In this document: in pieces, positions 1 to 12,039 of the stretch
Layout of the letters: the number at the start of each line of letters is the position of its first letter
Numbering within the stretch: the stretch's first letter is position 1
Assembly: GCA_004764695.1 (NCBI GenBank)
Contig: SMSO01000025.1
Location: 5,000,862 to 5,064,861 of the forward strand
Direction of reading: 5' to 3'
DNA from: Schizochytrium sp. TIO01
Taxonomy: Eukaryota > Sar > Bigyra > Thraustochytrida > Thraustochytriidae
Length of the DNA: 64,000 nucleotides
Notes under the pieces: generated by a model
What the model was told of the DNA's origin: nothing
Databases searched by the model: none
Seen by the model: the letters and a program-made list of their open reading frames with translations, nothing else
Program-made: the position numbers and the translations under genes

Positions 1-3000
1 TTGATGTCTTCTGCAAGTTTTGTGTTTGCTTACTTTGCTGACAAAGCCTTCAATGCCATTTCAGATATAGAAGTTTTCGATCTGCAACATTGAACCTTGA
101 GCCGTGTTGCATTTAAATCAAAAGAAACCTTACATCGTTTCTATGTTAATCCACTTAGATCCATTTGGACTTTGCTTTACTGCTGTTTACGGAGCTTTGT
201 TTTAATTAGTTTGACCCAAGCTCAAACCAACACAACCTTAAAAGTCGAAAACTGAGCATAGAGAAAAATACACCACAAATATGTATATCTGCAGCTTTTG
301 TTATTTGGACAAGTCGATAAAATCAGTGTGGAAGTACCAGGTGAATTGCCGCGGCGATGTTCATTTAGAGCAGCGATGTTGATCTCTCAGTGCCCTATAC
401 AGGTGGCCGCACTTCTTTTTATCAATGAAGCGACAGTGATGAAAAGGAACCTTCTGAAAATCTAAGCTACGGTCCGCGCCAATGACTCCCAATTGCCGCT
501 CTTGGGTTGACTCAACACTAGTGCCCTGCCTTACTAAGACCTTTCAAGGATATATCTCTGGGTCTACAAACTGGATTCTAGAACTCATTGATTTTTAAGA
601 TAAATGGAAATGAACAATGGAGACAACCTTGAACACGACATACTACCTCTGCATATACCAAAGCAAAAGCATATGCCTTTTTGATATATTTGAGTCATTC
701 CCACAGTTATTCTGAAGATATCATAATGGAGCTGAGGTGTAGTTGTATGACGAGCCAAGTCAGTACAAATATGCTAATTGTTTGAATTTAACTATTCTAC
801 TTTCCAACCCTCGCCATTTTTTTTTGTAATACTTTGCGCCCAACTCACAGGACAAGTCTGCGCTGGTTATCTATCACTAAACCTTACGATTGGAAATGGA
901 GTGAATGAGGGCAACTATTTGTTTTTCCGTTTTTTATTATATTATTTTTATTCTCGTGGGTTTTAGGTCCTATAAAGTCAGTGTACTGCATTGTGGCTGT
1001 ACTGTCCATTGACCCACAGCTTTTCAAATGTGTAAGAAGAAAATTAAGTACGTCCAATGAACTGATCATCCAAACCAGCAATGCGTGTCGCCTTTTGTTA
1101 CGTTGTCGAATAGCATACCTTTGTATCTTTTTTATTAATGTATTTTTAATTAAAATAGAGAGGGGAAAAAGTATTTTATAATGTTTGCTATGTAAACGCA
1201 AGACTTTGAAAGTAGTCTTAATGTAGACTCATCAAATACTTTCGTGGTTGTTTTGTCTTTTTATATCGATTCATAGTTTTTTTGTCTGCGTCAAAGCACA
1301 TAGTCGACTAAGTCACCATGTTCAAGCTACCAACTCCTCGCTTTGAAAACCCTTTTGAATTTATTTTAAGAAACAACCTCAACAAATTTTATGAATTAAA
1401 AAAACAAAATAAAAAAAAGTTGGGAAGAGGATCATCTGCTTTTCGAAACCTATCTCTAGAAAATGAGACATCACGCCTGCCAGTGGTTGCTATATCTCGC
1501 ATATTCCTATGTTTTAACTGAGAGCCAGAGTTGTCTTGCTTAAACCTACCCATTCTCTATCAGTCTCCTCTTCGGATGAGAAATAAATATAAAATCAAAC
1601 ACTTCTGTTGTGGTGATTTGCAACTCTGACATTGTCCAAGGCTAGTAGTAGGGTTGGCAGGGCAGAGATATGAAAGGAGAGAGAAAAAAAAAAAAAGAAC
1701 TGATTAAAACTCATGAGGTCAAAGAAATTATTCCTGATCCAGAAAGGTGTAACGGACAAGCAAATACTGTATGGTATTTCCGGTCAAATTATGTAAACTA
1801 GACAGTCAGGCCTGGTCAGTTCATTTATTGTTTAGTTGCAAACCAGCATACTTGTCTTCCTTCCAGGGTTTCATTATCCTTATTTGAGTGTAACAAGTTA
1901 TTTCTTACTGTCCGCGCCGCGGAGTTGTCTTTGACAGCCAGCTATTTTTCTACCCTTCCTTTGTTTCCCTGCTTTTTTCTTTTTTAAATTTGTACTCCAG
2001 TTGATCTCTGAAGAGGCTAAAATCAGAGAATCCAGGTATGCTACGTACACTGAACTATCAATCCTGTCAACAAGATCTTTTAGCAACTCTCGCGGACTGT
2101 CCTGCCACTTGGAGGTCTACTTTGTGATCGCGCATATATTTTCTTTCTCACTTGTTTTTATCTAATAAGAATTATATGTGAGATTTGTAGGATTTCTGCT
2201 CTTTATTTCTATGTTATGTAATGTTTGACGCCTAAAAATCATTTTCTTCTTCGGGTTTCTTTGGAGATAATGTATTGCGGAAAGCAAACATACTCTAGAC
2301 GAAAGGAACCGAATTCATTTGTAGGTCTGCATCACCTCAAAACAATTTTATAAAGCAGGTTCAGAATTCCAGGATAATTTTGGTACTTTCTAGAACAAGT
2401 TCCTGTGCTCTTTCAGGGAAAATATCTCTTCTATTGCAAATTGCTGGAGCTAGAAGCACATTACACCATTTGCCTTCGCGCCTAAGAAATGGATTGTGCA
2501 TTGCGTTGCCATGCTTTGTGAATTCTATATCTGAAGTGAAAGGATCCTGAAAAGGTGATCCACACTCTTCAAGACAGGCTTTTGCAAACTATCAAAACTT
2601 AGCAACTCAAGTTCTAAATTAAGACTTTCTCCTTATCCGCATAAAAACCATCGACTAATTCTATAACTATGATTTTGGATTTACGGGAAGGTTCTTCAAC
2701 CTCCAAGAGCCACACACTTGTTACACTCATACAACATCTCTTTTTAAAGATACAAACGACTCATTATTTGTCATGATGAAATATAGACAACATTCTTCAA
2801 AGGTCACAATGATGAAATATATATTTGTTGATGGTCTTGAGTGTAATCAAAAAAGAACTTTAAACTCCCTGCAATTGTGGCAAGACGGCCATCCTTGGGG
2901 ATAAAAATATGTGCGAAACAACAGACGACTCACAAATAGAAAATATGCGAAATAAACCAAAATCAACTTTGATTACAAGTCCAGCCGCTGTAAATATTGA

Positions 3001-4162
3001 GCAGCGCCGCAACTAAGGGCAAGATTCGGTATCAGCAGATTTATGTAACCTGTCCGTCGTAAACAATGTTAGACATTATGAATATGGTTCACATGCTTGA
3101 TGCGCAAATGGTTTTAGCAAAGGGGAGTTGCAACCTTTGAGTGACAACTCCATTTGTGTTTTACTGATAGAAAATCCACGCATCATTGGTGATCCTCATC
3201 AAAAAACAATTATTTAAAAATGCTACAACAATTTTATATTTGGCTAGCCGAAATATCTTTTAAATCGCTGTGTACCTTTCCCTTCCTATGTAGTAGAAGG
3301 GAATTGGCGAGGAATGGAAGATTCGAAAAAGCATCATATATACCAAAAATAGAAGAAAGATAACTGGCCCATAGAGCTTTTTTGAGCATCAACCCGGTTG
3401 GTGTATCATTTCCATTATTTGCTCCAGCCTCGGAGATAGAATTGAAGTCTCTTTCCTGGTACACTATACGAGACCTTTACCGAATTTAAATAACTCTTCA
3501 AAAAGTAGCTCAATTTTGTTTTCTTATATCTGCAACCTGAGTTTTGAAGATATTGTTAGAGATTTCTCACTTGAGCATTCTGTAAAAGGCACAGTGAGTC
3601 CAGTCTGTGGGATCGTTCTGCTACATTCTCACAAAATTTAGATTCTCGAAGGAAAAAAGGACGCCTCTCTTACAACTATATTATATCTAAGCGTAATCCC
3701 GGCAAACACCAAGAATCCAGATTTGACAGCCTCCCCTTACTTTCATTGATTTCGATTAATGAAAAGTTCCCTGACCTAAAGTTCTAAATGTGCATACATT
3801 TTCTTTTGCAATCACCTTCCCACACCACACGTGCAGCTCGGTATCATTTAGTTTGCTCCCGAGGCTAGATTTCCCAAAGGGTTTCGACTCTTACCTTTCT
3901 AGCATGAGCAGCTGTTATTTTGCTATGTTAGGCTAGTTCCCACTTTCAATGTTTCGATAGCTTCTTCTCGAGTCTTTGTGATTGTCTGGCCCCGCGTTTC
4001 TGCAGAGGTTGTGCTCCTCCACTGTTTTGGGTCTTGAACCGGCCCTTGTACAGTTAAGGCTACAAGTGCTAGGCATGCACCTAAGTAAGTTCTTAGTTGT
4101 TTGTGAGCTTTGCAAATCACCGCAAAGCAAGGCAGAACTGGTTTGAGCCTATTCGCGCCAAC
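1..4162. other. AT-rich stretch with no supported gene
   Basis: All six frames hold only short ORFs, many opening at non-ATG codons, with no recognisable domain. The sequence is AT-rich with homopolymer runs such as the A-run near 1685. No tandem array, tRNA or mobile-element protein was recognised. The last few hundred bases should hold the promoter and 5' leader of the MATE gene, but I see no clear TATA box or initiator. Confidence 0.6.
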
Positions 4163-5918
4163 ATGAGCTCGCATGATGAGGACCCAGGCTTAATCGTCGG
4201 GGAAGATGACGTTCGTCAGAGCCTTCTAGCCCAAGACGTCTTGCGTACAGCTGAGGAAAGCCGATCAGGTCAAGAGGACTACGCCGTAGCGCTCGAGGGA
4301 GTTGTTGAGTCTGAGCACGCTAACCCAGACCAAGCAGAAAACAGCCGGGCAAACAATTTTCATGACGTAGAGTGTGATGCGGAGGCAAACGGCCACAATA
4401 GCTTTAAAGCACTGGTGTGGCGTGAGGAGGTTGGCTTGATATGCTTTCTTGCAGTAGGAATCTTCTTGTCGCGGGCTTCCTGGGTGATCATAAAGACGAC
4501 GGACACAGCGTTACTTGGTCATGTGTCTCCACATGCGCTGTCTGCATCTGCTATCGCGGATCTTTTCATGTCAGCAACCCGTGTTCTCACAGGCGGTGGA
4601 GTGCTGGGCATTTTTGTTGGCCAATCTGTTGGTGCAAATGATTTCCACATGGCCTCTGTTTGGCTTCAGATCAGCCTGGTGGCACTAACGCCTCTGGCAA
4701 TCATTGTTATGATTTTGTGGTTCCTTACAGGGCCAGTGCTTACTCTCTTGGGCGCAGACAAAGAATTGATCCCTGACGCAGCATATTATGGGTCTGTGTT
4801 GGCTCTATCCGTGCCCGGACGCTTGATCATGACCCAAATTTCACAATTTCTTAGCGCGCACGGACGGGTTAGGCCCGAAGCGAATGTTTTCGTCTTTGCA
4901 TGTGTTTGCAACTTAGTTTTAGGTTTAGTTTTTGTACTTGGCGTTCCGTTCAAAGGCTGGGAAGGATTTGGCTTCAAAGCTTGTCCCTGGGTAACTGTGT
5001 CTACGGAAACAGTTCAAGTTTTTGTGTTTTGGTTTATCTACGCCTATTGGTTCTCTCTGCACCGAGAGCTAGGATGGACTGGGTGGCACTTTGAGGAGAT
5101 CACACGTGAGCGAGTGAAAGAGTTTCTTAAGCTTTACATCCCAGCGATGCTTAGCTCTTGCTCAGATTACTGGCGTATGAGTGTGATTGGTATTTTGGCA
5201 GCTACTTTGGGCAATATAGAATTAGGAGTATTTAATGCTTCTTATCGCATCTTTTGGATGTCACTCACAATAGTTGGCTGTAAGTTATGGTTTAACGTTC
5301 ATAGTGCGCACCGATCAATAGTGTGCATACCACAAGCAAAATTATGATAATCAAACGGAAAAATAAAATTAGAAAGATAAACTAACAAACCGTATAATGT
5401 TGTGGTGTGAGAACATAACAGCCCTAGCATTTGCGGTCCGGGTAAGGTTGAGCAACTACCTCGGTGCTGGAAATATTCACGCAGCAAAAATGACAGTTCA
5501 CATTGGTATGGTGATTGCTGCAGTCTCTCTCTCAAGCATTGCACTTGTGATTTGCTTTGCTATTCAAGATGTTGCCAAGATCTTTTCCAACGATCCGGAG
5601 ATTCTCGGGCTCTTTGAGGGTGCTGCAGTGCCGATTGCTCTGACCTTGGTTCTCATGAACCTGGCAGTTTTTCTTGAACAGATCCCACTTGCTATGGGGA
5701 AAACCCGTGCAACTTTTATGGCAGGTGTAGTTGGGTCTTGGTTAGGCCAAGTCCCCGGTGCCTACATTGCCATCACCTACTGGAGGCATGACTTCAATGG
5801 CCTGTACTACGGTGTAGCTGTTGGGTATGGAATCTTATGTCTTTTGCTCATCGTCATTATTAGCTGTACTGATTGGGATGCTGTTGTGAAGGACGCGCAG
5901 CGTCGCAATGCGCTCTAG
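4163..5918 (+). CDS. MATE-family multidrug/toxin extrusion transporter (two exons)
   Basis: Predicted polytopic membrane antiporter of the MATE family, which exports organic cations or metabolites using an ion gradient. Exons are 4163-5279 and 5422-5918, giving 537 aa. The first ~85 residues are hydrophilic and acidic, followed by about 12 hydrophobic segments. Family-like stretches include TDTALLGHVSP in the first helix and RLSNYLGAGN after the intron, matching the usual RxxNxLGAG signature at the start of the second half. I chose ATG 4163 because it leads directly into the acidic N-tail; an in-frame ATG at 4097 would add 22 residues. Without splicing, the first frame stops at 5347, in the middle of the fold. 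Plant and protist MATEs of this DinF-like class sit in plasma, plastid or endomembranes. Substrate and location cannot be read from the sequence. Confidence 0.9.
5280..5421 (+). other. Spliceosomal intron in the MATE gene
   Basis: This 142-nt intron opens with GTAAGT and ends in AACAG. It lies in phase 1: T from exon 1 plus CC from exon 2 give Ser, so the protein reads IVG-S-LAFAVRV across the junction. An alternative AG at 5410-5411 would create an immediate TAA stop, which supports the chosen acceptor. The intron is AT-rich and contains in-frame stops. Confidence 0.88.
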
Positions 5919-6338
5919 GGTCTGCAGTCTTGTGCTGCTCCCCATGGCGAACTCAATGGGAGAAAAAAGAGAAACTAAGCAACCTTTGTAACAACCTAAT
6001 TGTGTTTCCCTGCGTGTTGACAACTTTCTCGACTTGACACATGGCGAACATCATTTTCTACTAAGAGCTTTAAAAGACCTTCTTGAGATCTCTGCTATGA
6101 TTCTTGGACACGGCATACCTGCCTAAGTTCATTGAATCAGCTGTAGACTCACAGGAAGATGTATAAAAAGAACTAGCCGATACATATGATACAAATGACC
6201 ATTGACACGCCATGCGCGTCACACTTCTTTATATCAGCATGGAGCTTCTGTGATTGACTGCTGGTCATATTACATGCCCAGCTCAAAGATATGTTCACTT
6301 GATTTGTTCCACTGATGTTTCTGTGGCTTTCTTAATTA
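5919..6338. other. Intergenic, nothing recognised
   Basis: This is the 3' flank of the MATE gene and of the candidate minus-strand small ORF that follows. There are only short spurious frames and no clear polyadenylation signal. Confidence 0.5.
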
Positions 6339-6587
6339 TTACTCATGCTCACCTGCTACACCTGCTGAGGCGTTGGCTCTTGGAGGAGGTCGGCGACCTC
6401 CGTCTGCCAATAGTTTATTCCACCTTGCAAAGAAGCTAGCCTGTTGCCTCATGCTTTCGCACAAATCGTTTACATCCTGCGCCTGCACCGCGACCTTCTC
6501 AAACATTTCTGTCACAGAGGTTGCGATCGCCTCCACCTCCAGTGTGATGTTCTCTGCATCGCTTTGAGCTCTCTCTGCATCGTTCAT
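6339..6587 (-). CDS. Candidate small coiled-coil protein, 82 aa
   Basis: The ATG-started frame encodes an N-terminal ~60 residues with regular hydrophobic spacing and no proline (starting MNDAERAQSDAEN), then a conserved-looking FFARWNKLL segment, then a Pro/Arg/Ala-rich tail. This is the composition of a small coiled-coil complex subunit. The spacing loosely recalls the kinetochore protein Dad2, but I cannot claim homology. The frame ends just after a GTGAGC that could be a splice donor, so the C-terminus may differ. The plus-strand frames over the same bases look less protein-like. Confidence 0.35.
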   Translation of the reverse strand: MNDAERAQSDAENITLEVEAIATSVTEMFEKVAVQAQDVNDLCESMRQQASFFARWNKLLADGGRRPPPRANASAGVAGEHE

Positions 6588-7684
6588 CCTTTCGTCTGTG
6601 AAGCCCTTTCAGCAAAACGGAAGCCGTCTTGGCTTAGCCGGCTGTGTGTTTACTTGTCTATCCTTGGTTAATATGTTGCAAACTTGATTTGACTACTGTC
6701 CCGAAAGATGGTCTCTTCGTTCGTCTTCTTTCCTTTTCCAACGACGAACTGCCATGGCAATGTATCATTATCATCTCATACTATGTTATCATCATATGTA
6801 TCATAAGTCTATAGAAGCACTTGGAGTGAGTGACACGTAGGGTTCTCTTGAATTGGGCTGCGACGTGTGTGCTGTCTGGGCCACTAATGCTCACGAGAAT
6901 CGGGCATGGTCACTGACACAATCATGGGCATGACACATGAATAATTTAATTCATTTACCTCGCGATGCACGCTACATCGTTAAGTATGCATGTATGTGCA
7001 CATTTGCATGTTACTGCAGTATGAATAAATGCGAATGCAATGCCATGATTGCATGGGCGTCGATCGTGCGTCGATCGACGGACCAGAAGCTATCTTCTGT
7101 CTGTGAAGAAGACTTGTGTGTTCGGCTTGGAGTTTTGACGGTGGAACATGGAAAGAAACACGCCGAGAGGCACTTGATGCAGCGCTAGCGAAAGAGCTGG
7201 AGTGTGCGTGCGAGAGTGTGTTATTTTTTATGCATAATCAGGATTTCTAATGAAAGCTGTGTTTTAGCGATTTTTTTAGATCTTTTTAACTTATCAGGTA
7301 CCTACAATGGTAGCAACAATAAGGGTCGATTCGATTGATATTATAATAAAGCAAACAATGGGAATCTACCATGATAAAGTGGAAAAGGCGAAAGAGCAAG
7401 GCATCAAAACTGGATTCCTCGTCGCACGTGGCGAAGTCAAAGCACTAAAGCCCCATCAGAGACAGTCTCGCTAGGCTAGAGGACAGGCATACGAGAGCCT
7501 GGTGAACCGTGATAGGCCAGCTTCGCGCGAGGACCAACCAAGGCCTAAGCAAGAGAGCTTTCTTGCAATCAGATTCATCGTACCTAAAACCCAGCAGAAC
7601 TGCAAACGACGTGCAAGTTGGGCCCATTGAAAGAGCTGTTCATTGTTGAGACTTTGCGACCAACTGTTGAAATACGAAAATACA
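6588..7684. other. Intergenic, 5' flank of UAP gene
   Basis: Plus-strand frames at 6937-7188 and elsewhere lack recognisable motifs. This region should hold the UAP promoter. No clear core-promoter element was seen. Confidence 0.5.
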
Positions 7685-9289
7685 ATGGGCAATAACGGAC
7701 TGAAGAAAGCATCGCCGGAGCTGCGCGAAAAGTACGCCAAGTTTGGCCAGGAGCATGTTTTCAAGTTCCTCGAAAAGCTTACGCCTGAAGAGCAGAGCGA
7801 ACTTGTGAAACAGCTCGAAGCAATTGACGTAGCGCGCTGCAAGACTCTCTTTGAGGCATCCGTGCATCCTTCGAAGAGCGAGGATTCTGAAGATGCTGCT
7901 GAGAAAATCACTCCTGTAGACCCCAAGGAAGTTGCCTCTGCTGATGCGATCAAGGAGAACAAGGAAGAATGGTCTAAAAAGGCTTATGAAAGCATGGCTC
8001 GTGGTGAAATCGCGTTCGTTGTCCTCTCCGGTGGCCAGGGTACACGTCTTGGTTTTGATCGCGCAAAGGGCATGTATGACATTGGGCTCCCTAGCCACAA
8101 ATCCCTCTTCCAGCTCATGGGTGAGCGACTTCGCTGCTTGCGCCGGATTGTGGCTGAGGCCACTTCTACAAGCGAGAAGAAGGTCAGCATCCCCTGGTAC
8201 ATCATGACCAGTCCTCTGAACGATGCCGATACTCGCTCTTTTTTCAAGGAAAACCGCAATTTCGGTCTCGGTGAAAAGGAAGTCCAGTTCTTTCCTCAAG
8301 GAACTCTCCCTTGCATGACTCCTGAAGAAGGCAAGTTCATCTTGGAGACGAAGGGTAGCTTGGCAGTGGCCCCGGATGGAAACGGCGGTATCTACCATGC
8401 CATGGAGACGAATGGTATCTTCGCAGATATGAAGACCCGGGGTGTCAAGTACATGCACGTAACATCAGTCGACAACTCTTTGGTGCAACCTGCTGACCCC
8501 ATCTTTGTTGGCTTTTGCCTGAGCAAGGATGCCGAGGTTGGTAATAAGGGCTGCCCAAAGGTATCTTGGGATGAAAAGGTTGGTGTGATGGCTCGCAAGA
8601 ATGATAAACCGAGTGTAGTGGAGTACTCTGAGTTGGATGAGGCTCTAGCTAAGCAGACGGATGAGGAAGGCAACCTTCTGTTTCGCTCAGGCAACATTTG
8701 CAACCACCTCTTTTCCATTGACTTTCTGCAAAACAAGGCCTTGCCAGCTCTGGCTAACACTTACCACGTGGCACACAAGAAGATCCCTTATGCTAACGAC
8801 GAGGGTGTGAAGACTACTCCCACATCACCAAACGGCATCAAGCTAGAGATGTTCATCTTTGATGTATTTCCGCATGCTGCCAACTTTGCAGTATTTGAGT
8901 GCGACCGCGAGGAAGAGTTTGCACCTGTGAAGAATGCCCCGGGCGAGGCTACTGACTCTCCGGATTCTGCTCGGGCTATGACTTTTGCTCTCCATCGCCG
9001 TTGGCTGGAATCTTCCAAGGCAAATCTTGAGACAGAAAACGACGCAAAGGCTGAGACCCTTGCATGTGAGGTCAGCCCCTTGGTGTCTATGCGAGGCGAG
9101 GGTCTCGAGAAACTTGTTCAGAGCATCTCTAGCCTTAAGTTGCCTTTGAACATCCGTCTTGCATCTGAGTCTCCTGCTGTTGATAAGAGCAAGAAACGCG
9201 AGTCTGTCTCTTCTGAAGATGCACCACTTCAGGTGAAACATTATGTGAATGCTGATAATATCAACATCTATGAGATTGCTGGTGCTTAA
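7685..9289 (+). CDS. UAP1: UDP-N-acetylhexosamine (UDP-GlcNAc) pyrophosphorylase
   Basis: A cytosolic enzyme that converts GlcNAc-1-phosphate and UTP to UDP-GlcNAc and pyrophosphate, the last step in making the donor for N-glycans, GPI anchors, chitin-like polymers and O-GlcNAc. It is 534 aa in one exon, close to the usual eukaryotic length (~500). The nucleotide-binding signature LSGGQGTRLG lies at residues 114-123, followed by KGMYDIGLPS. GNGGIY is near 232-237. A later NICNHLFS segment matches the sugar-binding half. ATG 7685 (MGNNGLKK) is preferred over the upstream non-ATG extension of the frame. A 272-codon frame on the opposite strand is a shadow produced by codon bias. Regulation is not visible. 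The family call is firm; GlcNAc versus GalNAc preference cannot be read. Confidence 0.96.
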   Translation: MGNNGLKKASPELREKYAKFGQEHVFKFLEKLTPEEQSELVKQLEAIDVARCKTLFEASVHPSKSEDSEDAAEKITPVDPKEVASADAIKENKEEWSKKAYESMARGEIAFVVLSGGQGTRLGFDRAKGMYDIGLPSHKSLFQLMGERLRCLRRIVAEATSTSEKKVSIPWYIMTSPLNDADTRSFFKENRNFGLGEKEVQFFPQGTLPCMTPEEGKFILETKGSLAVAPDGNGGIYHAMETNGIFADMKTRGVKYMHVTSVDNSLVQPADPIFVGFCLSKDAEVGNKGCPKVSWDEKVGVMARKNDKPSVVEYSELDEALAKQTDEEGNLLFRSGNICNHLFSIDFLQNKALPALANTYHVAHKKIPYANDEGVKTTPTSPNGIKLEMFIFDVFPHAANFAVFECDREEEFAPVKNAPGEATDSPDSARAMTFALHRRWLESSKANLETENDAKAETLACEVSPLVSMRGEGLEKLVQSISSLKLPLNIRLASESPAVDKSKKRESVSSEDAPLQVKHYVNADNINIYEIAGA

Positions 9290-10622
9290 ACATGCACGAT
9301 TCATGGCTTGATCCTATCCTATTCGGTGACTTTGCTAGAAGCAAATATCGGAATAAATAATGTGATTAGAAATTTTAAGTTTGTCGTTTTTTACCCTTGG
9401 GGCGTGTTTCCATGCATGTACCTCGCTGTGATACACGAACGTTGTACAAATTGGTTGCACGCTTCTTGCTTTGTTTTTAAAATCGGAAGCTGTGGTTCAA
9501 TTGTGATTTCCCCTAGATGTCTGTCATACCTGTCAGATACATGTTTAAAATCAACAAGAAAAAGGGCAATTGAATATTGTAGGTTCTTGTTAGAAAAAGT
9601 TTGTTGAAATAAGACATTGAATTTCCTAATTTAATTTTTGAAAACCACAAAAAAGCGGGGGGGAAACAAGAAATGAAGTTTAGACGTTGTCATACTATAT
9701 ATGATACCATGCTATATTGCATAATGTACGAATTTGTAAGGAGTTTACTAAGAGTCATAGATTTACTCTGTTTATCGACATGTAGAACTATCAATGCATA
9801 TATGCTATATGCATCATAAGACTCGTGGCTCCAAGTTAATGAACGATCTCAAATTACAAACAACTGACTGTATAATTTTAGTTTAAAGTGAGCTGTATTC
9901 TTGTTTAAACTGTGTACGAAAATTTAATCTGTACGATAAAGTGGGGTAGAAGCTCTCCTCGGTCCGAGAGAGAAGGTGTATATCATATATGGCCGCCCTT
10001 GCGTTGAAGTTCATGAACCCACGGATTTGAGTAACATTTTGTTACTACAGTAAGGTCAGACAACGCAGTGATGGCAAATGTCAACAAATAGAAGAAGAAA
10101 AAAAGAGGTGTTGCCTAGTGAGACAAGAGGAAAACAGGAAGTAGAATAATGCATTGGACATCAGAACGAGATCGTACAAACGTTTGCAGGGAGTATTGCG
10201 CAACATCCAAGCAAAGTTTCCTCAGTGCAAACATAGGGAAGATCTAGTTGTCAGGGGGAAGAAGCCAGGGGAGAAGTGATTGAGCGATGTGGAGAACTAG
10301 CCTGTAAAAATTGAGGTGAGGTCTCTTTTCCCATGGAATACTACTCTTAGTCCCTTCAGGGGATCAGTACATGCATACGTGGAGCCAATGCTAACGATAT
10401 CAGCTCTGTACTACCACGAAAAGCGTGCTGGAGGCAGCACGTACTTGGTCAGTGCAGTAGAAGAAATCAAAAGACATTGACAAACAGCTAGCAGGCAGAT
10501 GGATATATAGACAGGCAGGCAAACTTGCAGGTCTAGACCAGGCACAATTGAGTTACGATTGGGAATACTCGTAGTAATCCTAAGAAGCCCTTCTCGAGGG
10601 GCAATTTTTGAAACGGAGCAGA
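9290..10622. other. Convergent intergenic region between UAP and PH/SAM genes
   Basis: This 1.3-kb AT-rich region is the 3' flank of both neighbours. A plus-strand 99-codon frame at 9308-9607 has no recognisable feature. No array or RNA gene was seen. Confidence 0.5.
9352..9357 (+). terminator. Candidate polyadenylation signal of the UAP gene
   Basis: AATAAA lies about 60 nt after the UAP stop codon, a plausible distance for a eukaryotic poly(A) signal. AT-rich sequence yields this hexamer often by chance. Confidence 0.35.
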
Positions 10623-11991
10623 CTATTGCAAAGGACTCATCGGGGTGACCGAAGGTAGATCAATATCATCTACAGGAGGCTCACTCAGGCTGCTATAGCT
10701 ACGTCCTCGTGGCAACGGGCTAGAAGGTGACATGGGCATGGCAGTTGCACCGCTGATTTCCCCCTTGACAAGGCCACTAATATTCCGCAGGATCGTGAGT
10801 TGATCCTCGCGAGACTTGATACCAATAGCCTCAAGGTCACTTGAAGCAAGCTGGCGAAGCTTATCACCGGTGATACCTGCGTTAAAGAACTTGGGTGCAT
10901 GCCAAGCCATACCAAAGGTGGAAAGAAATGCTGCAACCTCAAACTTGGACCAAGAGTCCCACTTGCTGATTTCAGCGGGCGCGTGGACGCTTGCGTCAGC
11001 AGGGAAGAGCTCGCCCTCCTGCATGCGAAGCACGTCGAGCATCGATAGTGAAGAACGTCGGGAGCGTGCACCATATGTCTTCTTTTCAATTTCTACAGCG
11101 CCAGTGATAGCCGCAATCCATGCCTCAGCATCAGCGGCAGAGTCTGCCTTAATTTTATAAATGCGAGTGGGCGTGGCAATGTTGAAACGATCACGCGTCT
11201 GTGGATCCTTAACAGAAACGCGTGAAATGATAATGAGCGGGATGACACCCTTGGGCACATCCATCTCACCAGGCTGATCATCAAAGTACATGATCGATTT
11301 CGTTGTGAGTACAAACCAGCGCTTTCTGTACGCTTGATTAATAACTCCCTTCTTTAGCATGTATCCTGCACGTACAAGGCTCTCAGAGCCACTGCGTTCT
11401 CGTCCACCATGAATTGACGTTAGGGTGCCGCGACGATCCCGCTCCGTGACTGTAGATCTCATCGACATGCGATTGGCCGAATCTCCAAGAACTTCAGGCT
11501 CTGGCAGGTCTTCTTCAGCAATTGCTGCACTTGCCATTGACATTGTTGACCTTACGCTCACGGGTCTCGATGAGTTTGTCTCTGAGCGTTTCCTGAAGAA
11601 CGGCATGCTCTTGCGACTGTTGCTCTTATGATTGCTGTTCGACCTGTTACTTCCCGAGCGATTAATGCTACTTCGAGAACTGCCACCGTTGCTGTTTGCT
11701 CCAAGTCTTTTTGCACTCGTGCGAGAGGATTTATGTCCTGATGAAAGACCTCCGGATGAACAGCTGTCTAAGTCTTGCGAGTCCTCGAGATTCTCTTGGT
11801 GTAATTGGCGCACCTGGTCCTCGTTATTCGCCTCGTCGGTGTCGTCGTCGTTGTCGTCGTCGTTATCGTCGTCGCTCTCAGACCCGTGGGCCTGAGCCTG
11901 TGCCTCCGAGTGATGGCGTTGTACGTGCGGCACGTGCTGCTGCGCCCAGCAAGCAAGTGCGCGCCAGCCAGACTTCTTGGGGTCCTCTTCT

Positions 11992-12039
<48 letters not shown>

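Noticed and set aside
4020-4045. GGTCTTGAACC, resembling a tRNA B box on the minus strand
   Set aside because: The flanking bases do not form a T-stem and no A box or acceptor stem could be built.
7640-8458. 272-codon open frame antisense to the UAP gene
   Set aside because: It lies wholly over a certain gene, has no domain, and parallels the third-base bias of the sense frame.
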